Source of the DNA: Paragorgia papillata
Taxonomy: Eukaryota; Cnidaria; Anthozoa; Scleralcyonacea; Coralliidae
Assembly (NCBI GenBank): GCA_035771165.1
Contig: JAWNZC010000311.1
Coordinates: 2,603,001 to 2,667,000 of the forward strand
DNA: 64,000 nucleotides
Reading direction: 5' to 3'
The notes under the pieces were generated by a model. The model made no database searches. It saw only the letters and a program-made list of their open reading frames with translations, and was not told where the DNA came from. Of this stretch, positions 30,756-40,849 are shown piece by piece. The stretch's first letter is position 1; each line of letters opens with the position of its first letter. A program made the position numbers and the translations under genes.

Positions 30756-31860
30756 TAGTGGATCCGTTCCCGTCTGTATTTTTCGTCCAAGAGTAAAGCA
30801 TGCTAATAAGTGCGTGTGTGGTAGAAGACTTAGGCACAGTTGTGAATTGTCTTTTGTCAATCTTTTCCATCACAGCTGGCTTTAAGTAAATATCCACCAC
30901 AAAATCTTCCGCCAGTTTCGATAGAACGGGGGTAAGGGAAATGGGGCGCAAATGATTGTTTACATCTTGAATGGGTTGTTTTTTGTTGTTTTTTCTGCGG
31001 GAGGCCACCTTTGCGATATGAACAATTCAGGATGTCCGTAACGGCGCCAACCAATAAGTCCGCATTTTCTTTTAACAACCACGATGGTATGCCATCTGGG
31101 CCGTGAGCCTTGTTAGGATTGAGTTTGGAGAGTTTCTCGAATACCGATTCAGTCGTTACAGTCAGTATAGCTTCGGTTGACGTGCCCTCGTTGACGCTAC
31201 AAAGGAAATCTGGGGCGACAGAGGCGTAGCCAGGATTTTCTGTCAAGGGGGGCCAGGAAAAACCTAGGGGGGCCCCAGCTTAACTCAGGCAAATGAAGCC
31301 AAATTTTCTCAGGGGGGCCAGCACTTTTGCAGGGGGGGCGGGCCCCCGATAAGCGGTAAGTAACCACTCATTGGCGATAGGAACGAATCGTTGAGCATAT
31401 TGGCTGGGTCTTTTGTTGTTGCGCCTGAGGTCCCTTCTAAATGTTTCAAGGACTCAACAATGTCATCGCGTTTACCACATGGAGATTTCATTCCACTAAG
31501 TTTTTTAACCTCTTTCCACCAGGCGGATGGTTTGCATTGTTTCAGGTGTTTAATACTGGCCTCGTAATATTTGGCTCCGCACGTTTTTCGCTCACGATTG
31601 ACCCGGTTCCTGAGACGTTTAAATTCCGCAATATTGCCCAGACTAAGCGCTCTCTGCCGATTTCTAATAAGGCTGGTTAGCGTTGAATTCATCCAAGGCG
31701 GTTCGCTTGACTGGATTGTTTTGGAACGCATGGGGAGGATAGAATCCAATCCGATCTTCACTATGGTCTCAAGCAGATAAGTTTTTTCCTCATAAGAATG
31801 TACATTACTAAGCATGTTCGGGACATCGACCATTTCAGGGTACTTGCGCATTGCCAGACG
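30756..31860 (-). pseudogene. LINE fragment, linker and RT N-terminal half
   Basis: Minus-strand frames 31989-31309, 31246-30857 and 31008-30679 hold a linker region (PPWMNSTLTSLIRNRQRALSL...), the RT approach LNPNKAHGPDGIPSWLLKEN and then LRPISLTPVLSKLAEDFV. The fragment stops before motif A and is broken by a frameshift near 30990 and by a G-rich insert at about 31225-31345. The 31989 end of the ORF translates a GATAGC-like repeat and is not genuine. Confidence 0.7.
31225..31345. mobile_element. Short G-rich insert, hAT-MITE-like
   Basis: About 120 bp starting GAGGCGTAGCCAGGATTTT and containing four GGGGGG(C) runs; it interrupts the LINE frame. The start resembles ends of hAT non-autonomous elements (compare CATAGGCGTACC at 58139). 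No clean target duplication could be identified, so the class is uncertain. Confidence 0.4.
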
Positions 31861-33959
31861 AGAGCTTGGGCGTAATCGACAACGATAACGATAGTGATAG
31901 CGATAGCGATGACAACTATGAATAAGACAAAGAACAATCGATAACGAGAACGATAATAAGAATAATTTAATTAATGCAATATTGTGCAAGTATTATTGAT
32001 TAGACAAAAGAAGAACTTTAGAACATGGATCAGAAAACGATAAAACTGCTTACAATTTAACGCGCTTTACACCCACAAGCATGCAGATGTAGAAAGATTG
32101 TTCTGGAGAAGATCGTAAGGTGGACAACTGATGCTTAGTAACTGAGAGCTGCATGACAATTGAGATCAACAATTTGTATGGATATATTAAAAGTAGTAGC
32201 AAAAGGACGCTCAAACCGGCTTACCAAGTGAAATTCTAACAAAATAAAGATGAAGGTTCTTGTAAGGCGGCAATCGTGGAAGGAAGAAAGGAATGAAAGA
32301 CATATACATAAGCTGTTCCATGGTCAGTTCTTCAAGATACTCAAAGAATACTCAAATGTATTGTAAAATATATGTATAAATATATTGAAAGTAGTAGAAA
32401 TCCGACGCTCAAAGCTCTCTATCCAAAAATAAATTAACAAAAAAAGAATGAAGGTTTAGGTAAGACAGCAATCAGGGAAGAAAAAAATCAAATATATTTG
32501 GATAAGCCCATCCATGGTCAGCTCTTCACGGATACTGAAAGGGTAAGGGTTCTTACTATCTTGGGAGTGACTCAAAAAAGAAAAATTAAAAAATAGACTA
32601 AAGGATTGATTATGGCAGCACAAGATCATGCTTTTAAAAAGAAACAACATAAAGTTTCAGATTGATAAGTAAAACATACCTTCTCTGTGCAGAATAGGAG
32701 GGGAGAGAGGGGAGTCGATAAGTTAGATTGTAACAGAATGTAAAATTCTGGTTTACGGAAGCAAGTACGGTTTTGGTGACATGATAAAGTTGCACAAATA
32801 ATTTCTTGGCAGTTCTGCGAGAGGTACAATTTTGAAAGTGAAGCAAAATGGTTTAATCATGAATCACAACCAGTGCTTTAGTCGAACTTAATAAAATTGT
32901 ATGGGATTTTAAGATCCATAGTGACCACCATGTTGAGCAGAACGAACCTGATATTTTTGTGCTGAACAAGAAGGCATGGCCAGAAATTACGGACATGCAA
33001 GATTTGCGCATGTCTCAGATTTCCCCAATAATGGCGGCCCGATGCCCTATATTTACTCATAGGGAAATTAAGTATTCTCAAAATAGAATGGTCCATAGAC
33101 TTCTTCGAGCAACTGCCGAAATGCGGTAAGCATGCGACGGTTATCCGAAACACATTCATCAACAAACGTTCTCAACACGTTGTATACTCGCCCTGCATTT
33201 TGCGATTAAATACACAAATAGTTTACCTTGTATTTACACTGGGAATATGTGGGATTTCTCAAATGATTCCATTTTAAACGCTTGGTTATCCTTAGGTGTT
33301 CAATAATCCGTAGTTGCCGAAATCGTTTGGCTTTGATGAGTAATATCTCCATGCTTTCCACCACCTTCCAGTTTGATACTCACGATAAAAGTTCTGCATT
33401 TTCGATTTAAAAATCCATTAGCCGTCGGGTGAAATGAGCGCCGCCATATTATTGCTTCGTTGTCAAAAAGAGAGTTTTCACTTGTTCGTTAAACTCGAAA
33501 TATTGCTCGCTATACCTCGTGTCTGGTACCAAAATACTCGTCGAAGGCTTCTCTTTTCATTTCTATAGTCGTTGCCTAGATACCCCATGAGCCCGCGGCT
33601 TTATTGGCCTGTGATCGTGACCCGTTTGTGGCCCAAAGTTCGATAGCTTTGACACGTCACACGAGACACAAGCATTTGGGGAACGCGAAGGTCCGAAGAG
33701 GATAATTGGGAAGTTTAAGGGATATACGCGATGGTCGCTGACCGATAGGTGCGCCCGCTCAAATGTCCGCAATTTCTGGCCATGAAAAACATGCGTAATT
33801 TTATATGTTGTTTGCCTTTTCACACCAAAGCAAACACCAAGAAACAGAGAAAATTGAAAGATATCAGGATTTGAAACACGAGATTACATGGATTTCGAAG
33901 CGCAAATGTGAGAGTCATACTCGTTAATATTTTACCGAAAACCAAGAATATTTTAAATA
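31860..33959. other. Gene-poor stretch with a diverged direct repeat
   Basis: 31875-31960 is a degenerate GATAGC/GATAAC microsatellite. About 32178-32345 and 32380-32550 are two diverged copies of one unit (shared words ATATATT.AAAGTAGTAG, AAAATAAA..., GAATGAAGGTT, CCATGGTCAG, TCTTCA). The rest shows no coding signal beyond short chance ORFs. Confidence 0.5.
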
Positions 33960-35523
33960 TGTGACCCCCAACGGGAAAACGTACGTTAACGATATTCCGT
34001 TCGAACGGTAAAAAAAAAACGGATAGCAAATGGATGATGAACGGTCTTGAAAAGCTTTTGAACGGTTTTCCAAAAAAACGCTTTCAGGCGGCCGTTTGAA
34101 CGCTTTTCGGCTAACTTTCGAACGATTTTGAAGAACCGTTTGAACGGAATTGGACAGCCGTTTGAACGGTTTACCATAGCCGTTTGAACAGTTTACCGTA
34201 GCCGTTTGAACGGTTCACCACAGCCGTTGGCTTGAACGGTTTACCCCAGCCGTTTGAACGATTTTCCACGGCCGTTTGAACTGTTTTGGGGAAGCGTGTT
34301 TGAACGGCATAATGACAAACGCTTATAGTTTATAATAGTTTATAAACTATTTTGGACGCATTTTACTTGTTAAGTGGGGACACGGCGAAACTTAGCAAAC
34401 TTTTAAAAACTACATCCTTAACTCTTTTGGGTCGGTGTATAGCTTATCAGTGACCTATACCTAACAGACTTTAGTATTTTACCGTTGCTAACGCTATACG
34501 GTTTCACTTGTTATGATGAGAGTTTCCTGTTCCGAAAGAGATAAGTGGTTCTTCCCATGCAACACTTTAATAAAGGAATTTTAGGGAATTATAGGCGCGT
34601 CAACTTGAATAGGCGCGTTAAATTGAACCTACAAGAAACAAAACCTGCAAATACATAACTGGTTTTTATAAGATCATAGCCTTAAAATCTTTAGACAAGT
34701 ATACTAAACAGAAAATTAACACAATTATCGTATAGTCAAGACAATCTCAGACACCACACCGGATTGGCAAATGTTGAGGACATAAAACCTTTCTTCTTTT
34801 TTATAGTCTATACGAATTTAATAACAAGGTTTAAAGAAATACGCTCTTGTCCCCCTGTAACACGTATTCTGCAGGTGGTCACAATGCCCGCAATGGATAA
34901 TAAAAATTCGTATTCGGGTTTGTCTTGTGCTTAGTCTTAAAGTCAGTACTTTAGATTCTTGAGTGTCTCAATTAACACTACATGACAAGCTTGAATAGTA
35001 GCATAATTATACACAAGCCGATACGGCGCCATGCATAAGCTTCACCTTCGTATTTCAGGTACTTTTCCTGTACGTTTGGGATATTCACGATCAGTTAAAG
35101 ACTTCATTTTTAGTATTATATAGGTTAATACATATTTTCAAAATAATTAAAATTTGCTCGTTCATTTTGATACTGTCAAAATACCAAAAGAAAAAGAAAA
35201 CTTTGCGATTGGCGAACATGTACTTATTTAGTAAATATATTATCTATATTAAGAATTGATAGAGAAGTGAGAAAAGAAAGTTAAAGAGTATTATTATTAT
35301 TATACTAAAATCTGGCAATGCAAATTGCAATTTAAAGCATATTATGTTGCTAGACTTTGAACAAACAAAACTATTTAAATAGAAAATAGATACTAAGGAA
35401 ACTGTGTTATATATTACATTGTGCAGTTGGTTTCAAACGTCGAACGTAATGGTCGAACACTCGATCTATTACATTGCTAGGGGCGAACATTCGTTAGTTT
35501 TGATTTATGTCTCGCATGCAAGT

Positions 35524-35552
35524 AAGGGTTGGGGTTAGGGTTTAGGGTTAGG
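35524..35552 (+). repeat. Short interstitial telomere-like repeat
   Basis: GGGTTGGGGTTAGGGTTTAG and GGTTAGG, four imperfect TTAGGG units inside the fold-back element. Confidence 0.7.
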
Positions 35553-35776
35553 AAAACGTTAGAATGACGGAAGCGTTTCACAATTCACAATAAAATTATA
35601 TAACTTTAAAAAATTCAAATATTCAAAACTAACGTGGCTTCGATTTACCGATGACATTAGACCATTGGAGATAAATAGAAGCAAACACGACTAAACTTGA
35701 GGCGAGTGTGTAACGCGAGTCCATAGTCGCCGTTCCTTATATATACATTTATATATATATATACCATGACGAAAAT

Positions 35777-35927
35777 TTCATATAAGACTTCATATACGAT
35801 TTCATATATGAAAATGTTCCAATTCCATATATTAAATTTCCTATTCCATATATCGAATTGGAACATTTTCATATATTAAATTGACATTTCATATATGAAA
35901 TCGTATATGAAGTCTTATATTTCGTAA
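35777..35927. repeat. AT-rich hairpin inside fold-back element
   Basis: ATATAAGACTTCATATACGA with ATTTCATATATGAAA on the left is mirrored by TTTCATATATGAAATCGT and ATATGAAGTCTTATAT on the right; a second nested pair is CCAATTCCATATATT / ATATATCGAATTGG. Together they form a multi-branched palindrome of about 150 bp. Confidence 0.7.
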
Positions 35928-36348
35928 GGGATATATATATATATATATATACACCTCGTGTTTCAACTGTTTCAAGATTTAATAAATGATAATAGTTATA
36001 ATAATAAGATCATATGGTTAAAATTAAACGATAGCAAAGCGTTAAACGGTTTAAGCAAAGTTAAGCGTCCAAACGTTTTGAGTAAAGCGTTCGAATGCTT
36101 AGACAAAACGTTCAAACGGTTTGGGCAGAGCGTTTGAACGTTTCAGGCAGAACGTTTGAACGTTTTAGGCAGATCGTTTGAACGTTTTAGGCAGAGCGTT
36201 TGAAATGATGAATGGCTAAGCGGTTACTCAATCCGTTTAAACGATAACTACGATGCAAAGCGTTTGAACAAATAACAAACGTTCTACGAAAGGTTTTTGC
36301 AAACCGTTTGTGAAAGCGTTAACGTACGTTTTCCCGTGGAGGGTCACA

Positions 36349-37445
36349 TATGTTCCTTTATTGTTCAGCTAAATAAACGGAATCAGACAGAAAATATTGC
36401 CATCCTGGACATGTTAAACGTGCCATTCCGTTTAGCCAGGCACTTCGCCTTCGAAGTATTGGTAGCAATGATAAAGATCAAACTGAAGATATGAAACCTT
36501 AGTTTTTTAAAGAGGTTATGAAGAGAAATTCCTCGATTCGCAAATTCAACGTGCTAAACGTAAATCTCGAGACGACTTTATTAAAACCTAAGCAGAAAGG
36601 TAGAAAGAAAGCAAGAACTATTCCCTTGGTGTTGAATTTCCCAAGTCCTCTTCTTCCAAGTTTTCATCCATTCTTTGGGAACTTCAACCCATTTGTACTA
36701 TTAGGGTTGGTATTACGGTTAGTTTCTTAGGGTTAGTGTAAGAGTAATATTACGGTTATCTTGCACTTTTCAATATATATCTGTTTCGCTTAATACTGAT
36801 ATATGATATGCAGGAAATAGCGTTTCAGAGCTTTAGAAAATCATTTAGAAATTTCTGGTGGCTTCGGCGCTCGTATCCACCACGCTCAACTGGACCCCTT
36901 CAAAATTGGTGGCCACGGCCTTGTGCAATAAGAAATATGTGGGCAGCACTATAATCTCTTTCCGTAAAAGTATTAATAATCATAATCATAGCTTGATTTG
37001 GTTAAGGATAAAGTAGTAGTTCTTGCGAACATCTTTTCGCCCATTTTTTATACTGCTGGCCACGAGGGACTTTCTGATGTTTGTGTTACTATTATTGATA
37101 CAATGGATATCAATAACCCTACTGAAAGCAAAGGATTCTAGACTTATAAACTAAACACTTATACTATGGGACTCAATGCATGCGAGTTATTTTAACCCTT
37201 CCGCTTCTATAGTTCTCCCCTTGACGAGAAAAATTTTCTGGCGTTTAGACAGAGTAAAATCGTCTGGCGTTCAGTATACAGAGTAAAATAATAAATGTCG
37301 ACTTTGGTGGTGAAAGTGTTAATTGTTGTTTTTAATTTATGTATTTTTTCTACTACTTATATATGTGGCTTAATAAACAAAAAGATAGAGCAAAGACTTG
37401 ACTATGGTTTAATGGATACTAAATTATTTTACATAACTTAATTAC
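36349..37445. other. Unassigned stretch
   Basis: Short open segments only. On the plus strand about 36992-37141 reads as 49 coding-like codons (VKDKVVVLANIFSPIFY onward) ending in TAG, without a start or clear splice sites. About 37200-37300 contains GGCGTTTAGACAGAGTAAAAT twice in varied form, a dispersed low-copy repeat. Confidence 0.35.
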
Positions 37446-37559
37446 CTTTGACTCATCCTTTGACTCATCATAGCTTTTGAAAAAACGGTCGTAAGCTCTT
37501 ACAGACACCAAAGTTGTGCAGGCAATAAATGTCAAAGCAATAACAAACAAAAATTTCAT
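37446..37559 (-). CDS. Signal-peptide exon of a secreted protein (first exon)
   Basis: ATG at 37559-37557 opens 38 codons. MKFLFVIALTFIACTTLVSV is a clear secretory signal (basic n-region, Leu/Ile/Phe/Ala core, likely cleavage after VRA), followed by a charged start of a mature chain (YDRFFKSYDESKDESK). The frame runs into AAAG/GTAATT, an acceptable splice donor, so this is read as exon 1 of a host gene on the minus strand. I could not find the following exon with confidence in 36.3-37.4 kb. Product unknown: a short secreted peptide precursor is possible. The ORF is under 60 codons. Confidence 0.5.
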
Positions 37560-37599
37560 TTTCTGTTAATGGAAAATACAAAGACATTATTAATAAGCG

Positions 37600-37966
37600 T
37601 ACTCATAAAATACACATACAAAAAAAAGTACATGCACCTGAACACACATGCACATGCCCACGCACACGCGCAAGTACAATCTTAAAATTTAACGCAGACA
37701 CATCCACATACAAACATCCACATGCACATCCACATCTACTTGTTCGCACACGCAAAATCACGCCTATAGCGACACAAAACGTAGCCATACATGCCCACCC
37801 ACAATAATTGCGCACACGCACACACACATACACCTATATATGTATATGTATGTATGTATGTGCATGTGCATACGTATACGAAGCGTATTTGTATATTTGT
37901 ATGTGCATGTGTGTGTATGTATGTGTGTATGTATGTGTGTATGTGTGTATGTATGTATGTATGTAT

Positions 37967-38026
<60 letters not shown>

Positions 38027-38045
38027 AATAAATATTTATTTAAAA
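37600..38045. repeat. CA/TG-rich and (ATTT)n simple repeats
   Basis: Degenerate ACACGC/CACATG runs to about 37860, then (TATG)n with TGTG variants to 37960, then pure (ATTT)n to about 38026. All ORFs here are repeat translations. Confidence 0.9.
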
Positions 38046-39191
38046 TAAATAAAGTTAGACCTTTGATACATGAATTTACAACAGGTAAAACGTACCAGGT
38101 CTAGCATATCTTTAAATCTTGGGTATTCTGCAATAATACTGGTAATTGTGAGTTCAGATTTCTTTATCGCAGCTCGTCTTTGCTTATGCGTAGCCTTGAA
38201 ATATTCTACGTGTGTTGCCTGTTTGTCGTGGCTCGGTGGCGTATATTTCATCCAACAAATCTATAATGAATAGAAAAAAATTATCAAAGATATGTTATCG
38301 TACAGACACTTATAAACTGCGCCGCGTAAATGCGCGCACCATCATTTGTACGTATTTAGTACATAAGTGTACGTCATTTTGCTTTTGAACTCGACTTCGA
38401 TATAGGTGATATTATGTTCGTGCGAAGTAGGAGGTCTGTGCAAGCCGCAAGGTTCTGCACATGCAAATTTTACTGAAATAGAATTTAATATACGTGGCCT
38501 GAGTGGCCTCGACCTACAGGCGAAATTAATCAAAGTAAAGCAGGAGTATACAAGAATGCACAAGAAAAGGTAAGATTGATGAGTTGTAATTAAAACCGTG
38601 GAAAACCGTTTCCAATGAGGGTAGTTTTTTGTTTAGCTCATTTGCATATTTGAATTAGATATGTGTAGTAAAAGTTCAACGTTTGAACACATTTACTTAT
38701 TCGCGTAGTATCGATTCCAACTTTGGTGAAGCCAACGAAAGGAAATTTTTAACACAAAAATATCAATCGACATATTTTAGGGCAGATAGTACGTTATTTG
38801 CTTGGTTTGAATTACAACTGCTAAATTATGATCCATAGAGAACTGGATACGGTTTTATCACTTCCTCCCCCTTCTTTATATTATAAAAAATGATTGGCTT
38901 TCATGTTAAGCTCGGTTTCTTCGGCAAAATATTACACCAAACAATTTGATGGTCAGTATAATTTTGGCTATATGTGCAGCGAGCTGGCCTCGTGTAGTCT
39001 TGACCCAAAGATCCCTTAAATTAATTGCTGAACCCCCCCTCTCCGCGCCTATGAGTGACAGGGTCATGCATTGCGCGCTTGTGTTAATGTTTACAAACGG
39101 GGACTTTGTTGATGATTTGCCAAAAATAGCCGCATTCTATTTTGCGTACTCGTAGTCTCGTAGACCTTACGACTTTTCTAATCTATAAACT
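38046..39191. other. Unassigned stretch
   Basis: No supported gene. At 39049-39080 ATGAGTGACAGGGTCATGCATTGCGCGC is repeated in inverted orientation at about 39727-39762, enclosing the ORF at 39192, so both may belong to one inserted unit. The sequence at 38870-38890 contains TTATATTATAAAAAA, TATA-like. Confidence 0.35.
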
Positions 39192-39380
39192 ATGTCAGAT
39201 AAGGAGTCAGATTCAGACTTGGACGTGGAGCGCTATGATCCCGAAGACAATTTGAACGTCTATGGATCACCGATTCATGAATCTTCGTCCCACGAACTTG
39301 TTGGCGCTGAACAAGCAGAGCCACTTATTAGCGTTGAAGAAACTGGGCCATCAAGTCGTCAAATATGTGACCGAACTCAA
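39192..39380 (+). CDS. Possible first exon, acidic protein
   Basis: ATG followed by 63 acidic, Ser/Glu/Asp-rich codons (MSDKESDSDLDVERYDPEDN...), ending at ACTCAA/GTAAGATC, a strong donor match. Reading on past the donor changes composition abruptly, supporting an exon end. Acidic starts of this type are found in several transposon-derived host-like genes, but I cannot name the family and see no second exon. Confidence 0.4.
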
Positions 39381-39870
39381 GTAAGATCACGGTTCCTTAC
39401 TAAATTGTTGTGCAAGTTATGTGTAAATCGAAGCGAGTCTTTTTTCACCAACCAACGGTCAAACACGTCAGGTCTCATCCTGATTCGCTTGGTTTCAGCT
39501 TCAAAATTCGGCCTTCCACGCTTCGGTGGTGAAGCACTTGTGGAAGCCGACATATTTGAACAATATTTTTTACATTCGTAATCAAGTTTGCAACAAATAG
39601 CTACATAAATATTCAGTTAAGTATATTCTCTCATTGGAAAATCACAAAGTACCAGATTTACTTAAAGGATTGCCAAGATATTGACGGATTATAAACAAAC
39701 TCGCTAGTCGGCCCATAAAATGGCCGCCGCGAGCGCGCAATGCATGACCCTGACACTCATCCTTTAATACATGATAATATAATCTAACACAAAGCGGCAG
39801 GGAGAGACTAATAACATTTTTATTGTCATGCAAATAATTTCTTTAAATACTCATAATTATTTACTAATCA

Positions 39871-40114
39871 AGTAGCAGCCAGGGTGCATTCCATGTACGT
39901 CACGCCGAAGATCTTCGGCGTGAGTTTCAAAAGCGCTCGGCGTGCTGGTGCACAATCACACTGCGGTCGGCGCACATATATAGCCATACAACTATACAAG
40001 TCAGTGGGTGGTGCCGGCGCCGGCGTTCGTCTTGACCTCCCTTGGCGCAGCACCTGAACACCAGTGGCTTATCTTCGGCGTGGGGTTGACATGGAATGCA
40101 CCCTGGAGTAGCAG
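39871..40114. mobile_element. hAT-like MITE with 8-bp duplication AGTAGCAG
   Basis: Element 39879-40106 (228 bp) begins CCAGGGTGCATTCCATGT and ends with the inverse, ACATGGAATGCACCCTGG. AGTAGCAG flanks both sides (39871-39878, 40107-40114). TCTTCGGCGTG is repeated inside each end. No coding capacity. An 8-bp duplication and CAGGG ends fit hAT. Confidence 0.85.
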
Positions 40115-40161
40115 GCTAGTTACTAATTAATTTCGCGATGATAATACATCTTATATTAAAG

Positions 40162-40561
40162 TACAGTGGAACCCCGCCTTACGGCCACCTCGTTAATACG
40201 GCCACTCCATGCAATCAAACGTCATTTAATTTTATAATAGTCATTCCCTTTACAAATTGTGATATGTATGAAATGTATGATATAAGTTATACAACACCTA
40301 ATAATGTGAAAGCTATAGGATAATAAAACTTGACAAACAATACGTTATAATATCCATTAAATTGCTACATTGTTAAGTCATCGTGCTTGCACCAAGCACA
40401 ATTAAATTCGGTTTCAATTAAATTGTTGTTTAGAAGTGCAATTGTAATAAAACTGTTATGACGTCACTTGAGAGAACAGCTGTGTAATTTGATCTTGACC
40501 CCGTTAATACGGCCAAATTGTTATGGCCCCTTGGTGACCGTATTAACGGGGTTCCACTGTA
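40162..40561. mobile_element. pogo/Tigger-like MITE, TA duplication
   Basis: 40164-40559 begins CAGTGGAACCCCG and ends CGGGGTTCCACTG, flanked by TA on both sides. Inner words GTTAATACGGCCA and TGACCGTATTAACGG extend the inverted ends. About 396 bp, non-coding. CAGTGGAACCCC ends are typical of pogo-like families. Confidence 0.85.
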
Positions 40562-40589
40562 CTTTTATTTTTGAATTGGGTTTATACCT

Positions 40590-40715
40590 TATAATTAAAT
40601 TAAATTAAATTAAATTAAATTAAATTAAATTAAATTAAATTAAATTAAATTAAATTAAATTAAATTAAATTAAATTAAATTAAATTAAATTAAATTAAAT
40701 TAAATTAAATTAAAA
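40590..40715. repeat. (AAATT)n pentanucleotide microsatellite
   Basis: About 25 tandem AAATT units, ending in AAAATTAAAATAG. Confidence 0.95.
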
Positions 40716-40849
40716 ATTAAAATAGAAAATATTTTATAATTAAAAGTAAAGACATATGCACTAGCAATTGATGGCAGGGCAAATGGGTATTATATAGTGC
40801 ATAATTATTATGACTTGCATGCACATAATAAATGAGAGGCAAATCAATA

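Larger units (their letters stand above)
27141..30760 (+). mobile_element. CR1/L2-like LINE, nearly full length, (ATTGT)n tail
   Basis: Plus-strand element with PHD-type N-terminal region, endonuclease, RT and a C-terminal region. It ends in AAATAAAATTGTATTGTATTG repeats at about 30700-30755. It inserted into, or next to, the minus-strand LINE fragment that continues at 30756. Confidence 0.8.
33960..36348. mobile_element. 2.4-kb fold-back DNA transposon with TA duplication
   Basis: Ends are TGTGACCCCCAACGGGAAAA (left) and the inverse complement of TTTTCCCGTGGAGGGTCACA (right), both followed inwards by CGTACGTTAACG and flanked by TA (33958-33959, 36349-36350). Inside each end are tandem 22-24 bp units: GCCGTTTGAACGGTTTACC on the left (about 34100-34310) and CGTTTGAACGTTTTAGGCAG on the right (about 36060-36200), in opposite orientation. 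No transposase ORF is present, so it is non-autonomous. TA duplication suggests Tc1/mariner-type mobilisation; not proven. Confidence 0.75.

Noticed and set aside
31309..31989. 226-codon ORF start at 31989
   Set aside because: The first 45 or so codons translate a GATAGC/GATAAC-like repeat; only the LINE-derived part below about 31860 is supported.
35524..35552. Telomere or chromosome end
   Set aside because: Only four imperfect TTAGGG units inside a transposon; far too short and bordered by ordinary sequence.
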